Part shown: piece after piece, positions 36,469 to 44,053 of the stretch
Layout of the letters: each line of letters begins with the position of its first letter
How positions within the stretch are numbered: position 1 is the stretch's first letter
Assembly (NCBI GenBank): GCA_963780815.1
Contig: CAWADG010000008.1
Coordinates: 196,386-260,385 of the forward strand
DNA: 64,000 nucleotides
Direction of reading: 5' to 3'
Origin: VRUE01 sp963780815
GTDB lineage: Bacteria; Actinomycetota; Thermoleophilia; Solirubrobacterales; 70-9
Made by a program: the position numbers and the translations under genes
The notes under the pieces: generated by a model
Told to the model about the DNA's origin: nothing
Seen by the model: the letters and a program-made list of their open reading frames with translations, nothing else
Databases searched by the model: none

Positions 36469-37584
36469 ATGCGAGTGCAGCTGGTCGATCCCCCGGCCTT
36501 CACGCCGCCCTACGACCGCGCCCTCGCCGCGGCCCTGGCTCGGCGCGGGGCGGACGTCGAGCTCCTCACGAGCCGCTTCCTATACGGCCCGGTCCCGGCG
36601 GCCGAGGGCTACCGGGTGCGGGAGCGGTTCTACCGGCGGAGCGCCGCCCGCGGCCTCGAGGCGCCCGGGCGCCGGGCGTTCAAGATGGCCGAGCACCTCG
36701 CCGACATGGCCGCATTCAGGCGCCAAGCCGCGGCCGACATCTTTCACTACCAGTGGCTGACGGTGCCCGGGCTCGACGCGCTGCTGATCCCGTCGGCCCG
36801 GCCTCGGCTGATGACCGCGCACTACGTCCTGCCGCCGCGGCCCAGCCGCCGCCAGGTCGCGAGCGCCCGCCGCGCCTTCGGCAGGATGGACGCGGTCATC
36901 GCCCACTCCGAGCACGGCGCCGAGCGCCTCCGGGCCGAGGTCGGGGTCGATCCGGCCCGGGTCCACGTGATCCATCATGGCGCCTTCGATTACCTGGCCC
37001 GGATCGAGGACGAGATGCCGCTGCCGCCCGAGCTCGGCGATGCCGAGGGCCCGGTGATCCTCTTCTTCGGACTGCTCCGGCCCTACAAGGGCCTCGACAC
37101 GCTGCTCGAGGCCTACGCCGGGATCGAGGGGGCCGAGCTCTGGATCGTCGGCAGGCCGAGGATGGACGTCGAGCCGCTGCGCTCCGCCGCCGCGCGGGCG
37201 CGTGGCCCGGTCCGTTTCCTGACCCGCTTCGTCGAGGACGCCGAGATCCCGGCGATACTGCGGCGCGCCGATGTCCTCGTCCTTCCCTACCGCGATGCCG
37301 AGCAGTCGGGGGTCCTCTACACCGGCCTCGCGTTCGGCAAGGCGATGGTGCTGAGCGAAGTCGGCGGCTTCCCCGAGGTCGCCGCGCATTCCGCCGCCCT
37401 GCTCGTCCCGCCCGAGGACCCGGCCGCGCTCGCGGCCGCGCTCGAGGAGCTCGTCGGCAACGAGGCGGAGCGGCGCGCCCTCGCCGATGCCGCCGCCGCC
37501 GCGGCGGCCGGCCCGTACTCCTGGGACGGCGCGGCGGAGAGGACGCTGGCCCTCTACGAGGAGCTGCTGGAGGAGCGCCGGTGA
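36469..37584 (+). CDS. Family 4 glycosyltransferase
   Basis: A retaining GT-B enzyme of 371 residues. The N-terminal domain starts MRVQLVDPPAFTPPYDRALA; the C-terminal donor domain has LFFGLLRPYKGLDTLLEAY, ELWIVGRPRMD and ADVLVLPYRDAEQSGVLYTG with the conserved glutamate-like region, then the GFPEVAAHSAALLVPPEDP segment. The sugar and acceptor cannot be told from sequence. The ATG at 36469 lies 13 bp from the divergent glycosyltransferase start, so they may share a promoter region. Its stop overlaps the next glycosyltransferase as GTGA. Confidence 0.92.
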   Translation: MRVQLVDPPAFTPPYDRALAAALARRGADVELLTSRFLYGPVPAAEGYRVRERFYRRSAARGLEAPGRRAFKMAEHLADMAAFRRQAAADIFHYQWLTVPGLDALLIPSARPRLMTAHYVLPPRPSRRQVASARRAFGRMDAVIAHSEHGAERLRAEVGVDPARVHVIHHGAFDYLARIEDEMPLPPELGDAEGPVILFFGLLRPYKGLDTLLEAYAGIEGAELWIVGRPRMDVEPLRSAAARARGPVRFLTRFVEDAEIPAILRRADVLVLPYRDAEQSGVLYTGLAFGKAMVLSEVGGFPEVAAHSAALLVPPEDPAALAAALEELVGNEAERRALADAAAAAAAGPYSWDGAAERTLALYEELLEERR

Positions 37585-38705
37585 GCGTCGCCGCGATCCT
37601 GTTCTGGGCGAGCACCGCCCTGATCGCCTACACCCACCTCGGCTATCCCCTGCTCCTTGCCCTCCTCACCCGGCGGCGAAAGGAACGCACCTACGACGCG
37701 CTCGACCCACTGCCGATGGTGTCGCTGATCATCGCCGCCTATGACGAGGAGGACGTGATCGGGGCCAAGGTCGCGAACGCGCTCGCCCTCGGCTACCCGC
37801 GAGAGCAGCTGCAGGTGATCGTCGCCTCGGACGGCTCCTCCGATGGGACGGCCGATCGGGGGCGCGAGGCCGGCGCCGACCTCGTCCTCGAGCTGCCGCG
37901 AGGGGGGAAGACCGCTGCCCAGAACGCCGCCGCCGAGCGGGCCGAGGGCGAGATCCTCGCCTTCTCCGACGCCAACAGCGCCTGGTCTCCCGACGCCCTC
38001 CGCCGCCTCGTCGCCCCGTTCGCCGACCCGGGCGTCGGCTACGTCTGCGGCCAGGTCCGGTTCCTCTCGCCCGAGGGCGACAACCTCGAGGGCGCCTACT
38101 GGCGCTACGAGATGGAGGTTCGTGAGATGGAGTCGAAGCTGGCCGGCATCACCGCCGGCAACGGCGCAATCTACGCGGTCCACCGCGACGCCTATCTGGC
38201 GCTCGAGCCGTCGGGCAGCCACGACCTCTCGTTCCCGTTCCGGCTCGCTAAGCGCGGCCTGCGCTCGCGCTACGCGCCCGCGGCGGCGGCCGAGGAGAAG
38301 ATGGTCCCCACGGTCGCGGGCGAGTTCGCCCGCAAACGGAGGATGATGGTCGGGATCTGGGACATCGTCGTCGGCGAAGGGATGCTCTCGCCCCGCGGCT
38401 ACCCGCTCCTCTACTGGCTCGAGCTCCTCTCCCACCGCCTGCTCCGCTACCTGACGCCATTCCTCCACGTGGTCGCCTTCGCCGCCAACGCCGCGCTGCT
38501 CGGCGACGGCTGGGTCTACTCGCTGACCTTCACCTTCCAGCTCTGCTTCCTGCTCGCCGCTCTCTGCGGCTGGCTGGTGCCTCAGGCGCCGTTCCGGATC
38601 GCCCGCTACTACCTGCTGAGCACCGCGTCGATCGCCGCCGGCCTCTTCGACCGCCTCCGCCACGGCCCGCCCGGGAAGTGGGAGAAGGCCGAGGGGACCC
38701 GCTGA
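37581..38705 (+). CDS. Membrane family 2 glycosyltransferase
   Basis: A processive-type GT2 of 374 residues. One N-terminal helix (ILFWASTALIAYTHLGYPLL) is followed by the GT-A domain with PMVSLIIAAYDEEDVIGAKV, ASDGSSDGTAD, FSDANSAWSPDAL (DXD-like), GITAGNGAIYAV and the RKRRMM stretch corresponding to the acceptor loop. Three to four C-terminal membrane segments follow (residues about 270-355). A GTG at 37581 overlapping the previous stop was chosen; the frame is open much further upstream but only as antisense-like shadow. It belongs to the same unit as the priming transferase next to it. Confidence 0.92.
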   Translation: MSVAAILFWASTALIAYTHLGYPLLLALLTRRRKERTYDALDPLPMVSLIIAAYDEEDVIGAKVANALALGYPREQLQVIVASDGSSDGTADRGREAGADLVLELPRGGKTAAQNAAAERAEGEILAFSDANSAWSPDALRRLVAPFADPGVGYVCGQVRFLSPEGDNLEGAYWRYEMEVREMESKLAGITAGNGAIYAVHRDAYLALEPSGSHDLSFPFRLAKRGLRSRYAPAAAAEEKMVPTVAGEFARKRRMMVGIWDIVVGEGMLSPRGYPLLYWLELLSHRLLRYLTPFLHVVAFAANAALLGDGWVYSLTFTFQLCFLLAALCGWLVPQAPFRIARYYLLSTASIAAGLFDRLRHGPPGKWEKAEGTR

Positions 38706-38706
38706 C

Positions 38707-39270
38707 GTGCCGCGCGCCCTCGACCTCGCGATCGCGTCGCTGACCCTCCTCGTCCTCTCGCCCCTGCTGCTGTTCGCCGCGATCGCGATCCGGCTCGGGG
38801 GAGGAGGGCCGGTCATCTACCGCCAGCGGCGGGTCGGGCTCGACGGCCGCGAGTTCGAGTTGCTGAAGCTGCGGACGATGGTCGCCGGCTCCGACCCGGT
38901 CGGTTACGGAACGGTGGTCACCCGCGACGACCCGCGGGTGACGGGGATCGGCCGGTTCCTGCGCCGGACCTCGCTCGACGAGATCCCGAACCTGGTCAAC
39001 GTCCTGCGGGGCGAGATGGCGCTCGTCGGCCCGCGGCCGACGATCCCGGCCCAGGTCGCCGACTACTCCCCGCGCCAGCGCCGCCGCCACGAGGTGAGGC
39101 CGGGGATCACCGGCTGGGCCCAGGTTCAGGGGCGGGCGGGGATTCCGTGGGAGGAGCGGATCGAGCTCGACATCGAGTACGTCGAACGCCGCAGCACCGC
39201 GCTCGACCTGAGGATCCTGGCGAAGACGGCGTGGCTGCTCGTCACCGGCCATGGCCTCGCGCCCGACTGA
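38707..39270 (+). CDS. Undecaprenyl-phosphate sugar phosphotransferase (priming transferase)
   Basis: Bacterial sugar transferase of 187 residues that puts the first sugar-1-phosphate on undecaprenyl phosphate. It is the short form with one hydrophobic segment (ASLTLLVLSPLLLFAAIAIR) and the catalytic cytoplasmic domain: VIYRQRRVGLDGREFELLKL, RTSLDEIPNLVNVLRGEMAL, VGPRP and PGITGWAQVQGR. It lacks the N-terminal membrane bundle of WcaJ-type enzymes, resembling PglC/WecA-independent monotopic enzymes. The GTG at 38707 starts 1 bp after the previous stop. A 12-bp inverted repeat follows directly. Confidence 0.93.
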   Translation: MPRALDLAIASLTLLVLSPLLLFAAIAIRLGGGGPVIYRQRRVGLDGREFELLKLRTMVAGSDPVGYGTVVTRDDPRVTGIGRFLRRTSLDEIPNLVNVLRGEMALVGPRPTIPAQVADYSPRQRRRHEVRPGITGWAQVQGRAGIPWEERIELDIEYVERRSTALDLRILAKTAWLLVTGHGLAPD

Positions 39271-39277
39271 CCGCCGA

Positions 39278-39310
39278 TCAACTTGACCGGGATATGGACG
39301 GTCAAGTTGA
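39278..39310. promoter_or_regulatory. Perfect 12-bp inverted repeat after the priming transferase
   Basis: TCAACTTGACCG (39278-39289) and CGGTCAAGTTGA (39299-39310) form a perfect 12-bp inverted repeat with a 9-nt GGATATGGA loop. It lies in the 62-bp gap between the priming transferase and the GNAT gene. No T-run follows, so it is either a weak terminator or processing hairpin, or a dimeric regulator operator. Confidence 0.55.
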
Positions 39311-39332
39311 TGGGCTGGCTAGGGTTCTCGGC

Positions 39333-39881
39333 GTGTCGGAGCGAGGAGAGGTCAGCCTCAGGCGGTTCGAGCCCGGCGACGCCGCCGCGGTCCACCGCTG
39401 GTTCAACAACCCGGAGGCGACGAGGACGCTGATGGAGCAGCGCGACAGCTTCTCGGCGCAGGACGCCGAGGGCTGGGTCGCGCGGGCGATGAACGACAGC
39501 GGCGAGGACCGCAAGTACGCGATCCTCGTCGAGGGCCACGAGGAGCCCGTCGGGTTCACCGCGCTCTACGGCCTCTTCCGCCAGACAGCACCGGAGCTGG
39601 GGGCCCTGATCGGCGACGAGGTGCGGGGGAGGGGGGTCGGGCGCCGGGCGGAGGCGCTGACGATCGCGAAGGCCTTCGACGAGTTCGGCGCCCACCGTGT
39701 CTACGGCCGGATCCCCGCCGGCAACGAGGCCGCGAAGCGGGTCGTGACGAGCCTCGGCTGGCGCCACGAGGGGACGATGCGCGGCCACCTCCGGCGCGAG
39801 GATGGGCCGGCCGCCGACTGCGAGGTCTGGGGGGTTCTCCCTGCCGAGTTCCGCGCCGCGGCGGCGGATCTCCTGCCATGA
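39333..39881 (+). CDS. GNAT family N-acetyltransferase
   Basis: A 182-residue RimJ/RimL-like acetyltransferase. It starts VSERGEVSLRRFEPGDAAAV and has YAILVEGHEEPVGFTALYGL, the acetyl-CoA pyrophosphate loop DEVRGRGVGRRAEALTIAKA, then RIPAGNEAAKRVVTSLGWRH. In this setting it may acetylate an amino sugar of the polysaccharide precursor, but that is inference from position. A GTG at 39333 was used; an ATG at 39294 lies within the inverted repeat and is less likely. Its stop TGA overlaps the ATG of the first tandem 68-nt repeat unit. Confidence 0.85.
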   Translation: MSERGEVSLRRFEPGDAAAVHRWFNNPEATRTLMEQRDSFSAQDAEGWVARAMNDSGEDRKYAILVEGHEEPVGFTALYGLFRQTAPELGALIGDEVRGRGVGRRAEALTIAKAFDEFGAHRVYGRIPAGNEAAKRVVTSLGWRHEGTMRGHLRREDGPAADCEVWGVLPAEFRAAAADLLP

Positions 39882-40013
39882 GCGCGGAGCGAGCAAGCGT
39901 CGCGGTCTGCTTCTGCGCGCAGCGAGCGAAGCGCGAACATTGACGATGAGCGCGGAGCGAGCAAGCGTCGCGGTCTGCTTCTGCGCGCAGCGAGCGAAGC
40001 GCGAACATTGACG
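39878..40013 (+). repeat. Two perfect tandem copies of the 68-nt start-abutting repeat
   Basis: The unit ATGAGCGCGGAGCGAGCAAG...GCGCGAACATTGACG is 68 nt and occurs twice without mismatch (39878-39945 and 39946-40013). It is followed exactly by the ATG of the next gene, whose first codons (ATGAGCGCGG) continue the pattern. Each unit holds a 21-codon frame whose TGA lies 2 nt before the next ATG. Within a unit, AGCGAGCAAGCG and AGCGAGCGAAGCG are imperfect direct repeats. Related single units lie before rpmH, the enoyl-CoA hydratase and the UDP-sugar dehydrogenase genes. Confidence 0.9.
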
Positions 40014-40946
40014 ATGAGCGCGGGGGCCGAGCTGATCGCTGACCGCGGCGACGCGGCGGCCGGCGAGGAATTCTTCCGCTCGCGGCCGTTCCTCGACGCC
40101 GAGGGCGTCACACATACCCTCCGGATTGAAGCCGAGGGCCGCGACCTCGTCGCCCCGCTGGTGGTTCGCGAGATCCCCGGGACCGACCGCATCGACGCGA
40201 CCTCGCCGTACGGCTACCCGGGGCTGGCCGGCCCGCCGGGGCCGCGGCTCGATCCGGCCTCGATCGAGTTCGGGCCGACGGGCCTCGTCGCCGTCTTCCT
40301 CCGCCACATCCTCGGCGAGCCGCCGTTGGCGGGGGCGAGCGAGCGCAACGTCGTCCAGATCGCCGATCCGGAGCAACCCCCGAAGAGCCGGCCGAGCGAC
40401 CGCAACCAGATCAACCGCAACCGCCGCCAGGGCTACGAGGTGCGGATCCTCCCCGGCCCCGAGGCCGGTCCCGCGGATCGCTCGGGGTTTCTCGACGCCT
40501 ACGAGGAGACGATGCGCCGCACCAACGCCGAGGAGCGCTACCTCTTCGGCGCCGAGTACTTCGACCGCATCCTCGAGGCGGACCGCGCCTGGCTCGCACT
40601 TGCAGACGCCCCGGGGGGTGGCATCGCCGCCGGCTCGGTCACCGTCGAGAGCGATGGCTTCCTCCACTATTACCTCAGCGGCAGCGCCGACTCGAACCTG
40701 CGCGACTCGCCGATGAAGAACATCCTCGCTGCCCTGGTCGAGCTCGCCGCCGAGCGCGGCCTGCCGCTCAACCTCGGCGGCGGCATCGCCCGCGGCGACC
40801 GCCTCGAGGAGTTCAAGCGCGGGTTCGCCAACCGCGAGCAGCCCTGGCACACATCGGAGATCGTCTGCGACCCCGACGCCTACCGGGACCTCTCAGCCGG
40901 CCGGCCGGCCGGGTCACAGTTCTTCCCTCGCTACCGCATCGAGTAG
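40014..40946 (+). CDS. FemAB/GNAT-like acyltransferase
   Basis: A 310-residue protein that looks like the FemAB / Acetyltransf_6 branch of the GNAT fold: an N-terminal half with DATSPYGYPGLAGPPGPRLD, a middle RNQINRNRRQGYEVRILPGP, and a C-terminal core YEETMRRTNAEERYLFGAEY with GGGIAAGSVTVESDGFLHYY and LSGSADSNLRDSPMKNILAA. Relatives add amino acids or acyl groups to cell-wall or surface polymers; the substrate here is unknown. The ATG at 40014 directly follows two tandem 68-nt repeats. The gene ends inside the left arm of a long inverted repeat. Confidence 0.78.
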   Translation: MSAGAELIADRGDAAAGEEFFRSRPFLDAEGVTHTLRIEAEGRDLVAPLVVREIPGTDRIDATSPYGYPGLAGPPGPRLDPASIEFGPTGLVAVFLRHILGEPPLAGASERNVVQIADPEQPPKSRPSDRNQINRNRRQGYEVRILPGPEAGPADRSGFLDAYEETMRRTNAEERYLFGAEYFDRILEADRAWLALADAPGGGIAAGSVTVESDGFLHYYLSGSADSNLRDSPMKNILAALVELAAERGLPLNLGGGIARGDRLEEFKRGFANREQPWHTSEIVCDPDAYRDLSAGRPAGSQFFPRYRIE

Positions 40947-41010
40947 GGGGTTGGGAGTCCCTCCTCAGGAGCTCCCGCGAAGCGGCCTGAGGAGGGACTC
41001 CCAACCCCCT
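40945..41010. terminator. Perfect 25-bp inverted repeat between convergent genes
   Basis: Left arm 40945-40969 begins AGGGGGTTGGGAGTCCCTCC; right arm 40986-41010 is its exact complement and ends CCCAACCCCCT. The loop is 16 nt. It starts inside the stop codon of the FemAB-like gene and ends 3 bp before the stop of the convergent DUF3105 gene. A perfect 25-bp stem is far longer than a normal intrinsic terminator and lacks a T-run, but its position suits a bidirectional terminator or transcript barrier. Confidence 0.8.
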
Positions 41011-41013
41011 CGG

Positions 41014-41808
41014 CTACTGCTTAGGTTCGATCGGCGTCGGGCCCGCGGCGAGGGCGAAGCCGTTGACCGGCTCGCCCCCGTACCTGCCCCAGGTCGCCTT
41101 GCCGAAGGCGCGGATCGCGTCGTCGGTGATCGAGCCTTTGTATTCGTCGCATCCGAGGAGATTGGTCCAGGTCGTCGCCGCGACCTTGTAGGGCATTTCT
41201 TCATTCGGGAAGAGCAGCGTCCCGCCGTACATCGTGTCGTAGAGGCCCTTCAGCGCCAGCTGGTCCTTTTCGGGCAGGTCGGGGCTGTACTGGATCTCCA
41301 TCCGCCCATGCTCGAGCGAGTGAACCATGTCGATTACGACCGGCATTTCGGCGTACGCCCCGTCAGCCTGCTGGAACGGCGGTTCGACGTGGTTGCCGGA
41401 CGTCGGCGGGTTGGTTCCGTAATGAGGGGTGGGCGAGCCCGGTGCGAGGTGGCGGTGGCCCTCGTCCTTGAGGTGGAGGCGGAGGTCGCATCCGGCCTTC
41501 TTCGCCGCCAGCTTGAGGTTCGTCACCTTGGTCGGCGGCGCCGCCGTCCCGCTGCGGTCGTCCGGTTCGATCCCGTTGGTGCTGCCGCTGGCCTGGTCGA
41601 GGTGGGCGTCGGCGGTGTCGCCGCCGCCGCTTCCACCGCCGGAGCTGGCGATCAGGACGACGATCCCGGCGACCACGAGCAGGCCGACCAGGCCGGCGCC
41701 GATGTAGGCGAGCATCAACCGCCGCTGGGCCTGTTTTGCCCGCGACGACTGCCGCTCCTCACGCACCTGGCGGAGCCGCTCCCGCTCTTCCTCCCTGCGA
41801 TTGGCCAC
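41014..41808 (-). CDS. DUF3105 membrane-anchored protein
   Basis: A 264-residue protein. A charged Arg/Glu N-terminus (RREEERERLRQVREERQ) precedes one membrane helix (LAYIGAGLVGLLVVAGIVVL), a Gly/Ser-rich linker and an extracytoplasmic DUF3105 domain with HYGTNPPTSGNHVEPP and MVHSLEHGRMEIQY. The conserved histidines of DUF3105 suggest a metal site, but the function is unknown. The GTG at 41808 was used. Several ectodomain glutamates are GAA. It is on the minus strand with metF upstream; the two are separated by 22 bp and are probably co-transcribed. Confidence 0.9.
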   Translation of the reverse strand: MANRREEERERLRQVREERQSSRAKQAQRRLMLAYIGAGLVGLLVVAGIVVLIASSGGGSGGGDTADAHLDQASGSTNGIEPDDRSGTAAPPTKVTNLKLAAKKAGCDLRLHLKDEGHRHLAPGSPTPHYGTNPPTSGNHVEPPFQQADGAYAEMPVVIDMVHSLEHGRMEIQYSPDLPEKDQLALKGLYDTMYGGTLLFPNEEMPYKVAATTWTNLLGCDEYKGSITDDAIRAFGKATWGRYGGEPVNGFALAAGPTPIEPKQ

Positions 41809-41830
41809 GATTGGTCGGCGGCAGTTTAGA

Positions 41831-42748
41831 TCAGTCGCGCAGTCGGGCGGCCTCGGCGCCGGCTCCGGCCCGCTCCCAGGGCCGGGCGGCGTGAAGTGCC
41901 CCGAGCACGGCCCGGGTCGCCGGCGCCCGGTTCAGAGCGTAGAAGTGGATCCCCGGGGCGCCGCCGAGCAGCAGCTCCGCGCACTGTTGGGAGGCGTAGG
42001 CGACGCCGAGCTCGAACTCGGCCTCCTCGTCGCCGCCGGCGGCCTCGAAGGCCTCCTCGAGCCGGGGCGGGATCGAGGCGTCGCAGAGGTCGCAGATCCG
42101 CTTCGTCTGGGCGAAGGTGGCGACCGGGATGACGCCGGCCAGGATCGGGACCTCGATCCCGGCCTCCCGCGCGGCATCGACGAAATCGAAGTAGACGCGA
42201 TTGTCGAAGAAGAGCTGGGTGATCAGGAACGAGGCGCCGGCGTCGACCTTGGTCTTCAGGTACCGCAGGTCGGTCTCGAGGTCCGGCGCCTCGGGGTGGA
42301 CCTCGGGAAAGCAGGCGCCGCCGATCGTGAAGTCCCAGCTCGAGGAGATGAAACCGGCGAGCTCGGCGGCGCTGCCCAACCCTCCCTCGGGCTGGACGAA
42401 GTCATCCTCTCCGCGGGGCGGGTCGCCGCGCAGCGCGAAGACGTTCTCGATCCCCGAGTCGGCGATCCGGTCGAGCGTCTTGGCCAGGCTGTCGGCGGTC
42501 TCGCCGACGCAGCTCAGGTGGGCCATCGCTTCGAGGCCGACCTCGTCCTTGAGGCGCTTGGTGATCTCGACAGTGCCCTCCCGAGTCGAGCCGCCGGCGC
42601 CGTAGGTGACCGAGACGAAATCGGGCCCGAGCTCTCGCAGCGAGCGCGCCGTCGCGAACAGCTGCTCGGTCGCCTCCTCGCTCTTCGGCGGGAAGAACTC
42701 GACCGAGAAGACCGGCGTTTTCGCCTCGATGATCTTGTCGATGCGCAT
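41831..42748 (-). CDS. metF: 5,10-methylenetetrahydrofolate reductase
   Basis: Flavoenzyme that makes 5-methyltetrahydrofolate for methionine synthesis. The product of about 305 residues starts MRIDKIIEAKTPVFSVEFFP, the MetF N-terminal strand with the FFPPK motif. It continues VSVTYGAGGSTREGTVEITK, AHLSCVGETADSLAKTL, NVFALRGDPP and the folate/flavin loop FLITQLFFDNRVYFDFV. Length is normal for a bacterial enzyme. The MRIDKI start at 42748 is preferred over an upstream start at 42802, which would add a non-conserved 18 residues. No SAM or B12 riboswitch motif was recognised upstream. Confidence 0.95.
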   Translation of the reverse strand: MRIDKIIEAKTPVFSVEFFPPKSEEATEQLFATARSLRELGPDFVSVTYGAGGSTREGTVEITKRLKDEVGLEAMAHLSCVGETADSLAKTLDRIADSGIENVFALRGDPPRGEDDFVQPEGGLGSAAELAGFISSSWDFTIGGACFPEVHPEAPDLETDLRYLKTKVDAGASFLITQLFFDNRVYFDFVDAAREAGIEVPILAGVIPVATFAQTKRICDLCDASIPPRLEEAFEAAGGDEEAEFELGVAYASQQCAELLLGGAPGIHFYALNRAPATRAVLGALHAARPWERAGAGAEAARLRD

Positions 42749-43228
42749 CTGATCAGGGTATGCAAAAGGCGGCCCCGGATGCGAGAGCAGAGGAGCCGGC
42801 ATTTACTCTCGGGCACCATCTTCCGGCCGAGGAAGTGCCAAAGGGGGTCGGAGGGGCACATTTTTACGGAGTTTGCGGGAAGCCCGATTGACAGGACTGG
42901 CGCTCGGGCTTCCGGCGCGCTAGGTTCGCTTTGCGACTGGCAGAGAGAGGCCCCACATAGCCAAGTGGGACACCATCTCGAAGGTGGCGGGAGCAAGCTT
43001 CTACGTGCGAAGGCTACGCGCGGGGCAGGCTTCGAACGCCACCGCTGGTCGTTTTTTGTTGCCCTGAGACAGGGTGGGGGAGTTGTCCGAGCCGGTCCCT
43101 AGCGTTCGCCGCGGCTTGGAACTGCCTGCCCTCCGAGCCTGCGACCGGGGCGCAACCTGGGAGCCGGGCGCTTCGGCGAAACCCCGCGAGACCGCCGCAG
43201 CTAGCCCGCCCGCTCCCTACTCTTTGGC
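42749..43228. other. 480-bp non-coding gap with tRNA-Ser-like fragments
   Basis: No convincing gene on either strand. Around 42945-43045 the plus strand has GCCAAGTGG, ATCTCGAAGGTGG (like a CGA anticodon arm) and GGCTTCGAACGCC (like a T-arm). Around 43080-43180 it has AGTTGTCCGAGCCGGTC (like a class II D-arm) and CTTGGAACTGCC (like a GGA anticodon arm). Acceptor stems and full T-stems do not close, so these are relics or chance resemblances. CGTTTTTTG near 43049-43057 could end a transcript. Confidence 0.35.
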
Positions 43229-43300
43229 GCGTGAGCGCGGGGCGAGCCCAATGAGGCATCTCTGGTTCTTCGCGAAGCGAGAGAAGCGCGAACAGTTGCT
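43229..43300 (+). repeat. Start-codon-abutting repeat, copy upstream of the enoyl-CoA hydratase
   Basis: Diverged copy (72 nt) of the 68-nt unit: GTGAGCGCGGGGCGAGC at the left, TCTGGTTCTTCGCGAAGCGA in the middle and GAGAAGCGCGAAC at the right, ending exactly before the ATG at 43301. A 17-codon frame inside it (MRHLWFFAKREKREQLL) ends in a TGA that overlaps the downstream ATG. Confidence 0.7.
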
Positions 43301-44053
43301 ATGAGCGAGAGCGTTCGCTACGAGCGGGTCGGCGCCGCCGCGGTGCTGACGATCGACCGGCCCGAGCGCCGCAACGCGGTCGATGCCGCGACGGCGGAGT
43401 TGCTGCGGCAGAGCCTCCGCGACTTCGAGGCGGACCCGGGGGCGCGGGTCCTGGTCCTGACCGGCGCCGGCGGCGAGGCGTTCTGCGCGGGGGCCGATCT
43501 GAAGGCGCTCGACCTCGATGTCGACCACCCGGAGGGTCCGATGGGCCCGACCCGGGTCACCCCTTCGAAGCCGGCGGTCGCCGCCGTCGACGGCTGGTGC
43601 CTCGCGGGCGGGGTCGAGCTGGCGCTCTGGTGCGACCTGCGGATCGCGACCCCGGGGTCGACCTTCGGCCTCTTCGAGCGCCGCTGGGGCGTTCCGCTGG
43701 TTGACGGAGGGACGCAGCGGCTGCCGCTGGTGGTCGGGATGGGGCGGGCGCTCGAGCTGATCCTCACCGGGCGCCCGGTCGACGCCGAGGAGGCCCACAG
43801 GATCGGGCTCGTGAACGAGGTCGTCGCCCCCGGCGCTCACCTCGAGCGCGCGCTCGAGCTCGCCGAGAAGATCGCCTCGTTCCCGCAGGAGACGATGCTC
43901 GCCGACCGCCGCGCGGCGATCGAGGGTTCCGGCCTGCCGCTCGAGCAGGGGCTGGAGGTCGAGCATCGTCTCGGCCGCGAGGTCCTCGAGGTGGCGGCCC
44001 GGGGCGCCGCCAGGTTCGCGGCCGGCGAGGGCCGCGGCGGCGAGGGCCTCTAG
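43301..44053 (+). CDS. Enoyl-CoA hydratase/isomerase family protein
   Basis: Crotonase-fold protein of 250 residues, starting MSESVRYERVGAAAVLTIDR. The oxyanion-hole segments are GGEAFCAGADLKAL and VDGWCLAGGVELALWCDLRI. The glutamate of the second catalytic site falls in FGLFERRWGVPLVDGGTQRL, so hydratase activity on an unknown acyl-CoA is plausible. The GA-rich repeat directly upstream supplies the ribosome-binding context and a short overlapping frame. Its stop overlaps that of the convergent TetR gene by 4 bp; that TetR may regulate it. Confidence 0.9.
   Translation: MSESVRYERVGAAAVLTIDRPERRNAVDAATAELLRQSLRDFEADPGARVLVLTGAGGEAFCAGADLKALDLDVDHPEGPMGPTRVTPSKPAVAAVDGWCLAGGVELALWCDLRIATPGSTFGLFERRWGVPLVDGGTQRLPLVVGMGRALELILTGRPVDAEEAHRIGLVNEVVAPGAHLERALELAEKIASFPQETMLADRRAAIEGSGLPLEQGLEVEHRLGREVLEVAARGAARFAAGEGRGGEGL

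Noticed and set aside
34899..37580. Open frame upstream of the membrane GT2 gene (would make a 1268-residue protein)
   Set aside because: The upstream part overlaps the flippase, the minus-strand glycosyltransferase and the GT4 gene and has no domain; only the part from the GTG at 37581 is a real gene.
41809..42748. Riboswitch (SAM, SAH or B12) controlling metF
   Set aside because: I looked at the sequence upstream of metF for the core motifs of these classes and recognised none.
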